Below, in pieces: positions 41,930-49,875 of a stretch of DNA of 55,465 nt. Numbering within the stretch: position 1 is the first letter of the stretch; every line of letters begins with the position of its first letter. Origin of the DNA: Eubacteriaceae bacterium (GTDB lineage Bacteria; Bacillota; Clostridia; Lachnospirales; Lachnospiraceae); assembly GCA_910574015.1 (NCBI GenBank), contig CAJSYQ010000017.1, positions 17,698 through 73,162 on the forward strand, read 5' to 3'. The translations under genes and the position numbers were made by a program. The notes under the pieces are model-generated. The model was not told where the DNA came from. It ran no database searches and saw only the letters and a list, made by a program, of their open reading frames with translations.

Positions 41930-42433
41930 TCGGCTCTTAAAGCCGGTTGGGGCGGAAACTGTCAATACAGTTTCCCTGCTTGCTGCGGTATGCGACACTC
42001 TTTCTGCCGCATACGGTTGTTGTTTTCCGCCGGTCTGTCTGAATGTCGTTTTTCTGTCCCTGCCCCCGTTTCAGGCGGCGTTGTTTCGCTTACTCTCCGA
42101 AAAGAGGTTATCGCAAAATCATATCCCATCCAGCCGGTCATTCAACTGTAACCGGCATTTGGGCAACGAAAAAAAGCCGGTACATCAATGTGTACCGACC
42201 AACACAAAAGGATAGACTTATCCCTTGCGGTTTTGGTTTCACAATGATGTAACCGGCTTTGAGATTCAAAGTCGAAACTGTCTGTTACGCTTATCTGTTG
42301 CCGACAGTTCGAAGCAGTTTCAGAAGCGACGGTATTTCCTTTTCGCATACCGCAGGCGTGTGCGGCGTAAAGCCGTACTCCCAAATTTTGTGAGGATATG
42401 TAATTGGTTGTGGTTCTCCTAAGAGAGTTTTTT
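41930..42433 (-). promoter_or_regulatory. Long hairpin-rich leader/oriT region of the IME2 mob operon
   Basis: About 500 bases with no credible gene. Several inverted repeats are visible: GGAAACTG/CAGTTTCC (41952-41973), GGTACA/TGTACC (42178-42197) and CGAAACTGTC/GACAGTTCG (42273-42312). It is transcribed from the promoter at 42434-42463 towards mobC. It may carry oriT accessory sites or RNA control elements. Confidence 0.45.
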
Positions 42434-42463
42434 ATTATACTCTGCGGAACGAGTGTATGTCAA
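42434..42463 (-). promoter_or_regulatory. Sigma-A promoter of the IME2 mob operon
   Basis: On the minus strand a consensus TTGACA (complement 42458-42463), an 18-base spacer and consensus TATAAT (complement 42434-42439). The first gene, mobC, starts 560 bases downstream, leaving a long leader. Confidence 0.75.
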
Positions 42464-42560
42464 TACTTTCTAAAAAGTTTTTGAATTTTTTTTTCGGAAG
42501 GTGGGCATACTATTTAATTTCAAATAAAAATCATGTTCGTTTATCTTTAGATAAAAGAGC

Positions 42561-42604
42561 AGAGCCGACAGGCTGTGATTGCTCACAAGCCTGCCAACTC
42601 TGCG
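42561..42604. terminator. Hairpin between mob promoter and cargo
   Basis: GCAGAG/CTCTGC and CAGGCT/AGCCTG pair with small internal bulges around a 12-14-base loop. It probably stops transcription between the cargo and the mob genes; no strong T tract is present. Confidence 0.5.
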
Positions 42605-42656
42605 TATTATGTGTCTGGCTTTTTGGTGAGATGTTGTCCGCCCGATAAATGGGAGA

Positions 42657-43328
42657 TTATAGCAAATACCCCGTAGCGATGAAAAGATAGCTATACAAGT
42701 ATTTTCTATTTAATCTTAAATACATTACCCCACTAAGAACAGAAAATATCATAGTAGAAATTCCGTTCCATATTTCTAGCCCTACTCCTCTTGATACAAA
42801 ATGAAACGCCCCCCATGTCATAGCTAAAATAATACCACCAAAAGGAATGAGGCTTTCTTTTTTCAACAAGGTTTCAATCGCTTTTTGCCCATATATTATG
42901 ATTAGAACAACGAGTACCACTTCAAATATATAATACAAATATTGCGCACAAAATTGAAATATGTTTTTACCCTGTGCTTCTCCAATAATCTTTAATGTAT
43001 GCCAATCAATAAAAGTCATAATTTTGCAGCCAATGAAGCAAGCAAGCGTTACTATCCAATTTTTCAAGGAAATCTTGTCCCCTTTGTTCCCTCTTTCTGG
43101 AAAATGATAATATTTCCTTGAAAAAAGCAGGAGAACACCAATGAAAAATGCCCACATGAAAACCATTATAATACAATGGATACTTCTTTGGTGCGTTGTA
43201 TAATTTTGTATATCTACATGTAGAAATATCACTTCAATTCCGAATATTGACAGGAATTCAAGCATAAATGCTCCAAATGAGAGCAGGCTCATCCATAAAT
43301 ATTTTGTCCATTTTACTTCTCTAACCAT
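42657..43328 (-). CDS. Polytopic membrane protein, possibly CPBP-like
   Basis: The 223-residue protein starts at the ATG ending at 43328, with AAGGTGAG upstream. It has about six hydrophobic helices. The late segment PFGGIILAMTWGAFHFVSRG resembles the His-containing helix of CPBP/Abi-type intramembrane proteins, but the Glu-pair motif is not clear. It is the last gene of the IME2 cargo cluster on the minus strand. The function is unknown; bacteriocin immunity is one role of the CPBP family. Confidence 0.6.
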   Translation of the reverse strand: MVREVKWTKYLWMSLLSFGAFMLEFLSIFGIEVIFLHVDIQNYTTHQRSIHCIIMVFMWAFFIGVLLLFSRKYYHFPERGNKGDKISLKNWIVTLACFIGCKIMTFIDWHTLKIIGEAQGKNIFQFCAQYLYYIFEVVLVVLIIIYGQKAIETLLKKESLIPFGGIILAMTWGAFHFVSRGVGLEIWNGISTMIFSVLSGVMYLRLNRKYLYSYLFIATGYLL

Positions 43329-43393
43329 TATTCTCACCTTATGAAATTTCGTTTTCCTTTTATACTTGACTTCCCGACAAATTATGAATTTGG

Positions 43394-44485
43394 TTAATGT
43401 ATATGTTCATCATAAAACCCAACAAAATCCTCGAACAACTCCAAATCCAATGAATCACACCATTTTTCCCTGTCAAGGTTTTGATATATATAATTAGCTT
43501 TATCCTCCGAAAACCGTTCCCTGTTTTCCTCTGTGTTATAGTCATAGTCAAGCGTTTTGAGCCATTCATCAAATTTCGCATTAAACTCATTGCGATATGT
43601 GTCGTCATTGAAATAGTTATGTCCTTTATTCTCAAGAGGAATAAAGCTAAATCGGGAATCGTCCTTGTATTTTTCGTAATAAATTTCGTAGCCGTATTCG
43701 GCTGGAACAACTTCATCATCAAAGCTATGCACAATCATAATAGCGGCATTGCTTTTTGAGAAGCCGTCCAACGCAGTATTTGAGGCATACCCGCCATATT
43801 GAATCCTCTCATGCAGTTTCACAAATGGTAACATCAAATAAATACCATTTCCTACCTGTTTTTTCCCCTCGGCCTCAAACAGATTCGGTGAAGCGTTAAA
43901 ACCCGAACACGCTATAACGGCTTTTACTTCGGGGTGGTATGTAAGCACACTGCAAACACTGTAGCCGCCCCAGCTATGCCCGAATAAAACGATTGGCAGA
44001 CTTGGGAATTTCCCGCTTTCCTCCACAAATGTAATTGCATAGTCAAGGTCAATTACTCCCTGTGGAAGCCCTCCGACTCCCTCACCCTCGCTTTCATCAT
44101 TTCCCGTAGCGTCATAGGAGAAAACATAATATCCATGACAGGCAAAATAATTCACGCAATCCATATAAGAATTATGTCCACCTCCACCAAAGCCATGTGC
44201 CATTACAACAATACCACGCTGGTTTTCTCCCGAACTATACATATATCCCGCCAGTTTCTGCCCCCCGTTGGAACTAAACTCATATTTCGTGCGGTGCAAT
44301 CCGTCAAAGTCATCAACGTAGAGCATAAGCGGCTCATAGCTCTCAAATCGCTGGTTAAAATTCTCGTTATATACCATTACAGTCAATATCCAATCGCCAG
44401 CAATTATTAGTGTGACCGCAATAGATAATATAATAAAGAGAATCTTTCTCTTCTTAGATTTCGGTTTCGTATTTTTCATATCCAT
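43394..44485 (-). CDS. Membrane-anchored alpha/beta hydrolase
   Basis: The 363-residue protein has an N-terminal transmembrane helix (about residues 13-33) and an alpha/beta-hydrolase domain: VMAHGFGGGGHN (oxyanion region, about 92-103), nucleophile elbow LFGHSWGGYS (Ser near residue 171), Asp in SFDDEVVP and His in NKGHNYF. It probably acts outside the membrane as an esterase or peptidase-like hydrolase. AAAAGGATATGGAT precedes the start. It belongs to the IME2 cargo; the substrate is unknown. Confidence 0.85.
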   Translation of the reverse strand: MDMKNTKPKSKKRKILFIILSIAVTLIIAGDWILTVMVYNENFNQRFESYEPLMLYVDDFDGLHRTKYEFSSNGGQKLAGYMYSSGENQRGIVVMAHGFGGGGHNSYMDCVNYFACHGYYVFSYDATGNDESEGEGVGGLPQGVIDLDYAITFVEESGKFPSLPIVLFGHSWGGYSVCSVLTYHPEVKAVIACSGFNASPNLFEAEGKKQVGNGIYLMLPFVKLHERIQYGGYASNTALDGFSKSNAAIMIVHSFDDEVVPAEYGYEIYYEKYKDDSRFSFIPLENKGHNYFNDDTYRNEFNAKFDEWLKTLDYDYNTEENRERFSEDKANYIYQNLDREKWCDSLDLELFEDFVGFYDEHIH

Positions 44486-44613
44486 ATCCTTTTTGACTTA
44501 TTGTTGTGTCGGAAAATTCCGATTTCTCGCTTTGTTAATCAACTTATTTCGATTTAAGTCTTTCCTAATATGCTTAGTGTTCCTTTTTTCGGCAAAATAG
44601 AAATGTGTGATTT

Positions 44614-45063
44614 TTATGATTTCTGTATAACCTTTAGTGTTTTTTGAATATCCTTATAAACTAATGACTGCATACTATCCTCATAAATAGAAATATCTGC
44701 TTTATGAAGTGCGGAAAGAACATCATTCTTCAATTCAGGCTTATGTTTTGCAATAATGGGTAACAATTTGATACATTGCCTTGCTGTAATAGGTTTGGCA
44801 TCTGTTATATGTTTCAAATATTTATCAATAACCTCATCAATCTTATAATCTTTATCCCATTTCGCATTATAAGCAAGTAATGTAAGTCCCCTTGTGCGAA
44901 TATACGAATTATCGCTGTCAAGCATATCGCTTAATCTATCCATATAGGGATAGACACAATCAGTTTCTTCGCTTTGTTTTTGCAATTCCTGTAACGCCTT
45001 GTATGCAACATTATTATTTTTATTAAACAGTAGTTCAAATGTTTCTGCTATATTGACTGACAT
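44614..45063 (-). CDS. HEAT-like helical repeat protein
   Basis: The 149-residue all-helical protein has repeated helix pairs (VAYKALQELQKQSEETDCVY, then SYIRTRGLTLLAYNAKWD and ITARQCIKLLPIIAKHKPEL), the pattern of HEAT/SufBD-like repeats. No catalytic motif is present. The start has AAGGAGATTACC upstream. It is likely a protein-interaction module in the IME2 cargo; its partner is unknown. Confidence 0.65.
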   Translation of the reverse strand: MSVNIAETFELLFNKNNNVAYKALQELQKQSEETDCVYPYMDRLSDMLDSDNSYIRTRGLTLLAYNAKWDKDYKIDEVIDKYLKHITDAKPITARQCIKLLPIIAKHKPELKNDVLSALHKADISIYEDSMQSLVYKDIQKTLKVIQKS

Positions 45064-45099
45064 GGTAATCTCCTTTACAAATGAGGGTTTTTATAATTT

Positions 45100-45474
45100 T
45101 TACAGTGTGATTATCCAAAAACATACTGCTGAAATTGCAGAAAGCGGTGTCATGATATACTTTTCTTTTTTGCTTTTGGATATAAAATTCATAATTGTAT
45201 TGAATGAGAGATATACTGCCATGATGATACAGATTATCTTTGTTGCGTTCTCTGAAAACCAAAATGGTATAAGTCCTCCCATTTGCAATACTATGACCAC
45301 AAAAAATATCTGTAAAATAAGCTGCATAACCAAAATAATCCTTAGTTTCTTAGGGAAAACTTTATATTGTCCTCCCATTGTCAACTCTCCTAATGGGAAA
45401 CCACAAACTATAAGAAATGATAATACAATCACTATTGAAAAGACACCTGCTCCTATAATAGCTACCATAGTCAA
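45100..45474 (-). CDS. Small polytopic membrane protein
   Basis: The 124-residue protein has four predicted helices (GAGVFSIVIVLSFLIVCGFP, then IILVMQLILQIFFVVIVLQM, IICIIMAVYLSFNTIMNFI and a C-terminal one). It begins 36 bases downstream of nothing recognisable and ends 36 bases before the HEAT-like gene on the same strand, so the two are probably co-transcribed. The family was not recognised. Confidence 0.6.
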   Translation of the reverse strand: MTMVAIIGAGVFSIVIVLSFLIVCGFPLGELTMGGQYKVFPKKLRIILVMQLILQIFFVVIVLQMGGLIPFWFSENATKIICIIMAVYLSFNTIMNFISKSKKEKYIMTPLSAISAVCFWIITL

Positions 45475-45524
45475 CCTCCAAATACCGATTTTTCGTTCTA
45501 TTTAGCTTTCCGATAAACTGGAAG

Positions 45525-45803
45525 TTATCGCTTTCTGATAATCCAATCGTCATCTTGGTTTTTTCTCTCTGCATAGTAACCGCAAGGCATATCCTTTAAG
45601 GTACTGACAGAGTTATCTAAATCAAAAACCCATTTTAAAGATACTAACTTTGCTTCATCTGTTTCATGTGTTTCTCCGCATAGAAATTGCCACATTCCGT
45701 CATCTTCATCATGCGATACATATAGAATAGGTGCCTGACGCTCCAATATATGGCAACAGATAATCGTAGCAGTATCAGGTGAATCATAAAAAGGAAATTT
45801 CAT
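45525..45803 (-). CDS. DUF2185-like protein
   Basis: The 92-residue protein starts at the ATG ending at 45803 (MKFPFYDSPDTATIICCHIL), with AAAGGAGTAACAG upstream. It contains ILYVSHDEDDGMWQFLCGET and a C-terminal GYYAERKNQDDDW. This layout is seen in DUF2185-type proteins, some of which are immunity-like proteins in polymorphic toxin loci. No toxin is seen next to it. It is the first gene of the IME2 cargo cluster. Confidence 0.6.
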   Translation of the reverse strand: MKFPFYDSPDTATIICCHILERQAPILYVSHDEDDGMWQFLCGETHETDEAKLVSLKWVFDLDNSVSTLKDMPCGYYAERKNQDDDWIIRKR

Positions 45804-46000
45804 GTCTGTTACTCCTTTCAAATCTCGACTTCTCAGTTTGACTTTTTTCCTATTATACACAAAAACATGAGATTTTTCAATTCACAAACTGTCGTTGTTT
45901 GTGTCAAGTAATCGTTGGCAACTTTCCACTTTATTTTTCTCTATGATATTTCACCTGTTTTTTTGTATGCTAAATAAACCCTGCCGGGTTCTTTCTCCAG

Positions 46001-47446
46001 TTAACAACAAAACGCTTTCTTAAACGCTTTTCTTGATGCCGTCTGCATCGCTTCCACTATCGGCATATGTGCACTTACTACATCTACATACGAATTACCT
46101 TTTCCATCCTTCTTCGGTGCTTTGGCTGCACTTAACGTTTCCACGATTTCCTGCATCTGCATCGCAAACACTAAGCCATCCGTGTACCGGTCTATCGTTT
46201 CTGTCAGTTCCCTGTTTTCTTTCCGGTACAGCACTTTTGACAGATTGTTGGCTCCCTTTATCGACCACCGCATCCGTCCGTTCTTCATCCGCAGCGTAAT
46301 TACAGTACAGTTCTGGCTTTCCTGTACTCCCATTCCTTTGTATATAATCCCTTCCGGCGGTTCGGCTATCTGGATTCCCCGCTTATCGTAGGGCAGGAGC
46401 CCTTCCCTGTTATTGTTCAGATATTTGTATAATTCCTGGGCTTTTTGGCTTTTCCTGTCCTTTTCATCAGGGCTTTCCACACTCGCTGCATATATCTGTA
46501 TATACTCCAGCATTTCTTCTGGCTTGCCTGCATCAAACAATTCCCGGATTTCTTTCTGTGCCTTCCTGTCACTGATTTTTCTTAAAATCTCCTGGCAAAC
46601 ATGATACCTGTCTAACTGAAAAATCACATCCGGATCATAAGGTTCGTTTATCCAAACGCCTCCGTCCCCGTTCAGAATTCGCTGTCCTATCTCATCCGCA
46701 TCATATTTCTTTCTGATACAGCCTTCCCGCTTCTCATGGAATTCCCTGCTTTTTTCCATCCCCGCAAGCATTGTCTTTTCCACAAGGGTGCTTCGGTTCT
46801 GTTTCTCCCTTTCAGCATCCCAGCCCTCATACATGGTAAAAACCTTCATTTCCTGCTTCTTCATCTTTTTATGGTGCTCGTCCTGCATGTTCAGCCACAC
46901 ACCATCCATTTCCTCAAACAGTACGGAAATCTCTTTTTTCCCCTCTGCCTGGCCTGCATTCATCTGTTTTACTGCGTGTTCTTCCTCTTCGCTGATTCTT
47001 TCTCCCAGCCGCTGTATGACATTCCACACACCACCGGCACTGATACTCTGTCCGCAGGTACTGTTTATTATCTGTGCTGTAACACGGTATGGCGATTCGG
47101 TTACCGTCATGGCTAGTTTCTCTGCCAGGTTCGTGGAAATCAACCCTATCTTATCCATATGCATTGCCTCATCCAACAGATATATATAGGCTTTCTTTCC
47201 GTCTTCCAGCTTTGTCTGATATACTCGCCTGCCATATGTAACTTCACCATAAACTGTTTTTATTGTAGTGGTGCGTATCCCTTTATCCCGATAATTCTTT
47301 TTATCCCTTCCGTCTGCCAATTCCTTATCATAGGCTTCCAGCATAATAGTTGTAATTTCCCTACCCAATTCACACACATAAGAAAATATTTTTTGTTCCA
47401 ATGTCTTGAATGATACCAGTTTTTCCTCTACAATAGATTTCATCAT
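46001..47446 (-). CDS. ISLre2-family transposase
   Basis: The 481-residue protein starts at the ATG ending at 47446 with AGGAGACTGT upstream. It matches the ISLre2 (UPF0236) family: KNYRDKGIRTTTIKTVYGEV, then ITGQ-type CGQSISAGGVWNVIQRLGER, GDGGVWINEPYDPDVIFQLD and the C-terminal RMRWSIKGANNLSKVLYRK. It appears full length and intact. It lies between the cargo and TnpV and so inserted into IME2 after IME2 formed. The IS ends were not resolved. Confidence 0.85.
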   Translation of the reverse strand: MMKSIVEEKLVSFKTLEQKIFSYVCELGREITTIMLEAYDKELADGRDKKNYRDKGIRTTTIKTVYGEVTYGRRVYQTKLEDGKKAYIYLLDEAMHMDKIGLISTNLAEKLAMTVTESPYRVTAQIINSTCGQSISAGGVWNVIQRLGERISEEEEHAVKQMNAGQAEGKKEISVLFEEMDGVWLNMQDEHHKKMKKQEMKVFTMYEGWDAEREKQNRSTLVEKTMLAGMEKSREFHEKREGCIRKKYDADEIGQRILNGDGGVWINEPYDPDVIFQLDRYHVCQEILRKISDRKAQKEIRELFDAGKPEEMLEYIQIYAASVESPDEKDRKSQKAQELYKYLNNNREGLLPYDKRGIQIAEPPEGIIYKGMGVQESQNCTVITLRMKNGRMRWSIKGANNLSKVLYRKENRELTETIDRYTDGLVFAMQMQEIVETLSAAKAPKKDGKGNSYVDVVSAHMPIVEAMQTASRKAFKKAFCC

Positions 47447-47641
47447 ACAGTCTCCTTTATCTGTTTGTGTCGTAACTAACATCATAAAGAAAAACTGTAT
47501 GATTGGGAAGTGGGGAATTTCTCTACTTCCTTTTTATTTTAGGAATAATTCCTATATATGCCAATAATAATTATACACTAACACTGTCGTTGCTTAAGTT
47601 TGAATGGCATTGTCGCTTATTGCGGAAACGCTATCATTCAC

Positions 47642-48013
47642 CTATGAATAAATTATCTCATTTTCAACAATTTCTCTTACACATGCCAGAATGTTATTCA
47701 TCTTTTGAAACCATAAGAATTGATTTTCGGTTTTCAATTGTTCTGTCACACCCTGCCTGTCGGAATATTCCGTTACCAGCCGAGAAAACATTTTATCAGC
47801 CCGCTTGTCAATATCAGCAAGGTAGTCGTTCAGCTTTCCACTTGTTAGTAGGTTCATATACAAAACCTTATGGCATTGTTCCAAATACTTTGCGTGCCGC
47901 TGTCCCCATAAGCCGATTAGCTTGGCTTCTTGTGGCGGTATAAGATTTGGCAGATTATAATCGCCAACTTTTGAATAAGTGCCGCCCATCCGTTCAAATA
48001 TTGTTTTTTCCAT
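47642..48013 (-). CDS. tnpV: TnpV-like protein (IME2)
   Basis: The 123-residue protein begins MEKTIFERMGGTYSKVGDYN, then LPNLIPPQEAKLIGLWGQRH and YLEQCHKVLYMNLLTSGKLN, the sequence pattern of TnpV proteins of Tn4451-type elements. TnpV is thought to be a DNA-binding accessory protein. It lies near the right end of IME2, and a small truncated gene is directly upstream on the same strand. Confidence 0.82.
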   Translation of the reverse strand: MEKTIFERMGGTYSKVGDYNLPNLIPPQEAKLIGLWGQRHAKYLEQCHKVLYMNLLTSGKLNDYLADIDKRADKMFSRLVTEYSDRQGVTEQLKTENQFLWFQKMNNILACVREIVENEIIYS

Positions 48014-48017
48014 AAGT

Positions 48018-48107
48018 TTAACCCTCTGTCATTCTGATTTTGAGAGCGTTGGAAATAATTCTCCGTTCTTTTTCGTCAATCACTATGTAATATTTTTGAC
48101 ATCGCAT
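48018..48107 (-). CDS. Truncated small ICE protein upstream of tnpV
   Basis: The ATG ending at 48107 opens a 29-residue product, MRCQKYYIVIDEKERRIISN and on to MTEG. It matches the first half of the family represented at 19207-19404; full-length members have about 45-65 residues with a VDEL end. It therefore looks truncated, possibly still translated to couple tnpV, which starts 4 bases after its stop. Confidence 0.5.
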   Translation of the reverse strand: MRCQKYYIVIDEKERRIISNALKIRMTEG

Positions 48108-48189
48108 ATTTCCCGTTCTCTTTCTCCTAAAGTATGGCAAAGGATTTCTCCCTTTGCGAATGTGCGATTTTATTGTTGACATTAAAGAA

Positions 48190-48229
48190 AGCCAGTGCAA
48201 GAAGCGTTTCTGCTTTTTACGCTGGCTTT
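48190..48229. terminator. Strong hairpin near the IME2 right end
   Basis: GCCAGTG/CGCTGGC and AAGAAGC/GCTTTTT pair around GTTTCT with a small internal loop. It insulates the IME2 right end from the following leader and regulator in both directions. Confidence 0.65.
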
Positions 48230-48279
48230 TGCCTTTGCTATCGCCCATAAGCTGTAATCCAATAATGTTTTCAAATTAT

Positions 48280-48304
48280 CTCCTTATGTGGCAACAGCCT
48301 TTGC
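48280..48304 (-). other. IME2 right junction (attR-like)
   Basis: The inverted end (reverse complement CTGTTGCCACATAAGGAG) is followed by the direct repeat ACAGCCTTTGC at 48294-48304. See the left junction at 37115-37142. Confidence 0.7.
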
Positions 48305-48425
48305 GGTTTTTCTTTTGTCGTTTTTTGTTAAAACATGCCGCAGGGCTGTTTTTGACGTGGGATGCCGTTCTCCGCCCGTCAATCTGGATTTTCAAAAAAA
48401 TTCAGATTGATTGGAGGAAATTACA
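48305..48425 (+). ncRNA. Structured leader copy 2 (ICE), 3' part
   Basis: Continues the ICE leader after IME2: GGTTTTTCTTTTGTCGTTTT (end of terminator 2), ATGCCGCAGGGCTGT and the hairpin CAATCTGGATTT/AAATTCAGATTG (48380-48409), which ends 3 bases before the GGAGG site at 48413. It corresponds to 3207-3329. Because IME2 separates it from the ICE promoter region, the regulator may now depend on transcription from within IME2 or be silent. Confidence 0.6.
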
Positions 48426-48896
48426 ATGCTTGAAAAGCATCCAAACCGAAAAAAGGACAAGTATAACCCATACACTTTGACGATAACCGAGGGGCATTAT
48501 TACCTTTCTTTTAAGGACGGGCGTGGAAAGCAGCAGAATATTGAGATTGACGAAATGCTGTACCAGACATTTGACAGATTTGAGCTTGAGGACATATCCC
48601 ATCTGAACAGGGTGAGCAGGCACATTGAACACTCCGAGCTGACCGATGAAACGCTGAATGACAGAGCTTTTTATAAGGCAGAACGGATTGAGGATATTGT
48701 TTCGGAGAGTATCGAATATGAGCAGCTACATAGGGCGGTTTCCGAACTTCCCGAAGTACAGCGACGCAGGCTGAAGCTGTACTTTTTCGGGGAGCTGACC
48801 TATGAGCAGATTGCGAAGTTGGAGGGCTGCAAATATCAAGCTGTCCAGTGTTCTGTAAAAGCGGCATTAAAGGCGATAAAAAAATTTATGAAATAA
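48426..48896 (+). CDS. Sigma-70 region-4-like regulator (ICE)
   Basis: The 156-residue protein starts at ATG 48426 with GGAGG 8 bases upstream. Its N-terminal domain (YTLTITEGHYYLSFKDGRGK) is homologous to IME1 regulator 3 at 4441. The C-terminal helix-turn-helix is LPEVQRRRLKLYFFGELTYE, then QIAKLEGCKYQAVQCSVKAA. It has no sigma region 2. It probably activates ICE excision or transfer genes. A strong terminator follows. Confidence 0.85.
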   Translation: MLEKHPNRKKDKYNPYTLTITEGHYYLSFKDGRGKQQNIEIDEMLYQTFDRFELEDISHLNRVSRHIEHSELTDETLNDRAFYKAERIEDIVSESIEYEQLHRAVSELPEVQRRRLKLYFFGELTYEQIAKLEGCKYQAVQCSVKAALKAIKKFMK

Positions 48897-48925
48897 TTGC
48901 CTTGTATTGTGGCGAATGAGTGAGC

Positions 48926-48966
48926 AAACAGGTGAAGGGGCTTAAAAGCTCTTTCACCTGTTTTCC
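48926..48966 (+). terminator. Strong intrinsic terminator
   Basis: AACAGGTGAAGGGGCTT pairs almost completely with AAGCTCTTTCACCTGTT around AA and ends in TTTTCC. It isolates the regulator from the following non-coding region. Confidence 0.9.
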
Positions 48967-49020
48967 TTTATGGCAAAAACGGGACGGCTCTTTGACAACC
49001 GAATACCCATTCACCAAATA

Positions 49021-49350
49021 CATTCTCTTTGTGGCTGTAATAAGCATAAGCGTGTGCAGCGGTACGCCATGACCTGCCGAAAAGCAGTGAGCGGATAAAT
49101 TACCGACTCAAAATATCGGGCAGCTCCCGATTTCGCCAAGACACACAAAGAGGACAATGATACTCCCGTCCAGCCACAGTCCGAGCGGTAACCAGTCCGC
49201 CGCAGGCAATGGGGGCGGCTCTGTCAGACCGACAGTTGGGGTGCAATTCCCGTGGCGTCAGTTCGCTGCTGACCGTTTGGTGACTTCCCTTGCGTTATCA
49301 CGCATCAGCATTTTCGGGGTGTCGGGGACAAATAGAAAATGCTTTCTATC
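49021..49350 (+). ncRNA. Candidate structured RNA upstream of mazF
   Basis: A gene-free region with many nested helices. P1 is CTCTTTGTG (49025-49033) with CACAAAGAG (49144-49152). Inside it are CGGTA (49060-49064) with TACCG (49101-49105), CTGC (49074-49077) with GCAG (49084-49087), and ATCGGG (49115-49120) with CCCGAT (49126-49131). Beyond P1 lie CCGCC/GGCGG (49197-49218), CTGTC/GACAG (49221-49235), GTCAG/CTGAC (49257-49273) and ATAGAAA/TTTCTAT (49332-49349). TGTGGCTG (49030-49037) can instead pair with CAGCCACA (49171-49178), excluding part of P1. No family was recognised; strand and ends are inferred. Confidence 0.45.
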
Positions 49351-49439
49351 ATAAAGCCAGATACAAGGTGGTCAATGGAAACAGAGTTTGTTTTATACTC
49401 TCCCGACCTTAAATACTTCCGTGTGTCTGGCTGTTACAT

Positions 49440-49459
49440 AGGCAGGGTTTCCTGCCTAA
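49440..49459 (+). terminator. Hairpin directly before mazF
   Basis: TAGGCAGG pairs with CCTGCCTA around GTTT, ending 9 bases before the GGAGG site of mazF. No T tract follows, so an attenuator or translational role is possible. Confidence 0.5.
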
Positions 49460-49483
49460 ATACTGATGGAGGTTATAAAGAAT

Positions 49484-49861
49484 ATGGAAAGAACAATCAG
49501 GCGTGGCGACATCTACTACGCAGAGCTTAATCCCGTTGTCGGTTCGGAGCAGGGCGGCACACGACCCGTACTTATCATTTCCAATAATATGGGAAACAGG
49601 CACAGCCCGACGGTCATTATCGCAGCCATTACGAGCAGGGTGCAGACAAAATCAAAATTGCCGACACATACCGCAGTAAATGATTTTGAGGGGCTTGATA
49701 AGGATTCCGTTGTACTGCTTGAGCAAATCCGTACAGTAGATAAGAAAAGGCTGAAACAGTATATGGGGATGATGCCGACTGAAACGATGGCAAGGGTTGA
49801 TAAGGCTCTTGCCATTAGCATTTCACTTAAAAATGGTTTGGAAAATAATTGTGCGAATTAG
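49484..49861 (+). CDS. mazF: MazF/PemK-family toxin, apparently without antitoxin
   Basis: The 125-residue protein starts at ATG 49484, with GGAGGTT upstream. It matches MazF/PemK endoribonucleases: [20 protein letters not shown], then [23 protein letters not shown] and [13 protein letters not shown]. The core appears intact. MazF cleaves RNA and usually has a MazE-type antitoxin encoded just upstream. Here the upstream 600 bases are non-coding and structured, and no MazE-like gene is seen within the neighbouring genes. It may be regulated by other means or work with the element's stability functions. Confidence 0.88.
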   Translation: MERTIRRGDIYYAELNPVVGSEQGGTRPVLIISNNMGNRHSPTVIIAAITSRVQTKSKLPTHTAVNDFEGLDKDSVVLLEQIRTVDKKRLKQYMGMMPTETMARVDKALAISISLKNGLENNCAN

Positions 49862-49875
49862 TGGAAATGGGAGGA

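Larger units (their letters stand above)
37120..48299. mobile_element. IME2, Tn4451-like mobilizable element of about 11.2 kb
   Basis: The boundaries come from an 11-bp direct repeat (ACAGCCTTTGC) and imperfect inverted ends at both sides, and from exact restoration of the leader terminator when the segment is removed. The content fits a Tn4451-like IME: serine recombinase at the left end, TnpW-like, ParB-like, MobP relaxase, MobC, oriT region, cargo, ISLre2 copy and TnpV at the right end. No mating-pair genes are present, so it would depend on the ICE for transfer. Confidence 0.75.

Noticed and set aside
42142-42384. Minus-strand frame of 80 residues in the IME2 mob leader
   Set aside because: It would start at TTG without a good site and covers inverted repeats of the oriT/leader region; no family recognised.
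48018-48248. Minus-strand frame of 76 residues with long N-terminus
   Set aside because: Its first 47 residues cross a strong hairpin and lack similarity; only the last 29 residues from the ATG at 48105-48107 match a known small family.
49021-49350. Group I or group II intron, or a cobalamin riboswitch
   Set aside because: No intron domain V, P/Q/R/S elements or cobalamin core sequence could be found; the region is listed instead as an unassigned structured RNA.
49157-49354. Plus-strand frame of 65 residues before mazF, considered as an antitoxin
   Set aside because: No ribosome binding site, low-complexity Ser/Gly/Ala sequence unlike MazE, and it coincides with several RNA hairpins.
49339-49530. 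Plus-strand frame of 63 residues overlapping mazF, considered as MazE-type antitoxin
   Set aside because: It overlaps the mazF start by about 47 bases in another frame and has no clear ribosome binding site or DNA-binding motif. It is kept only as a weak possibility to test.
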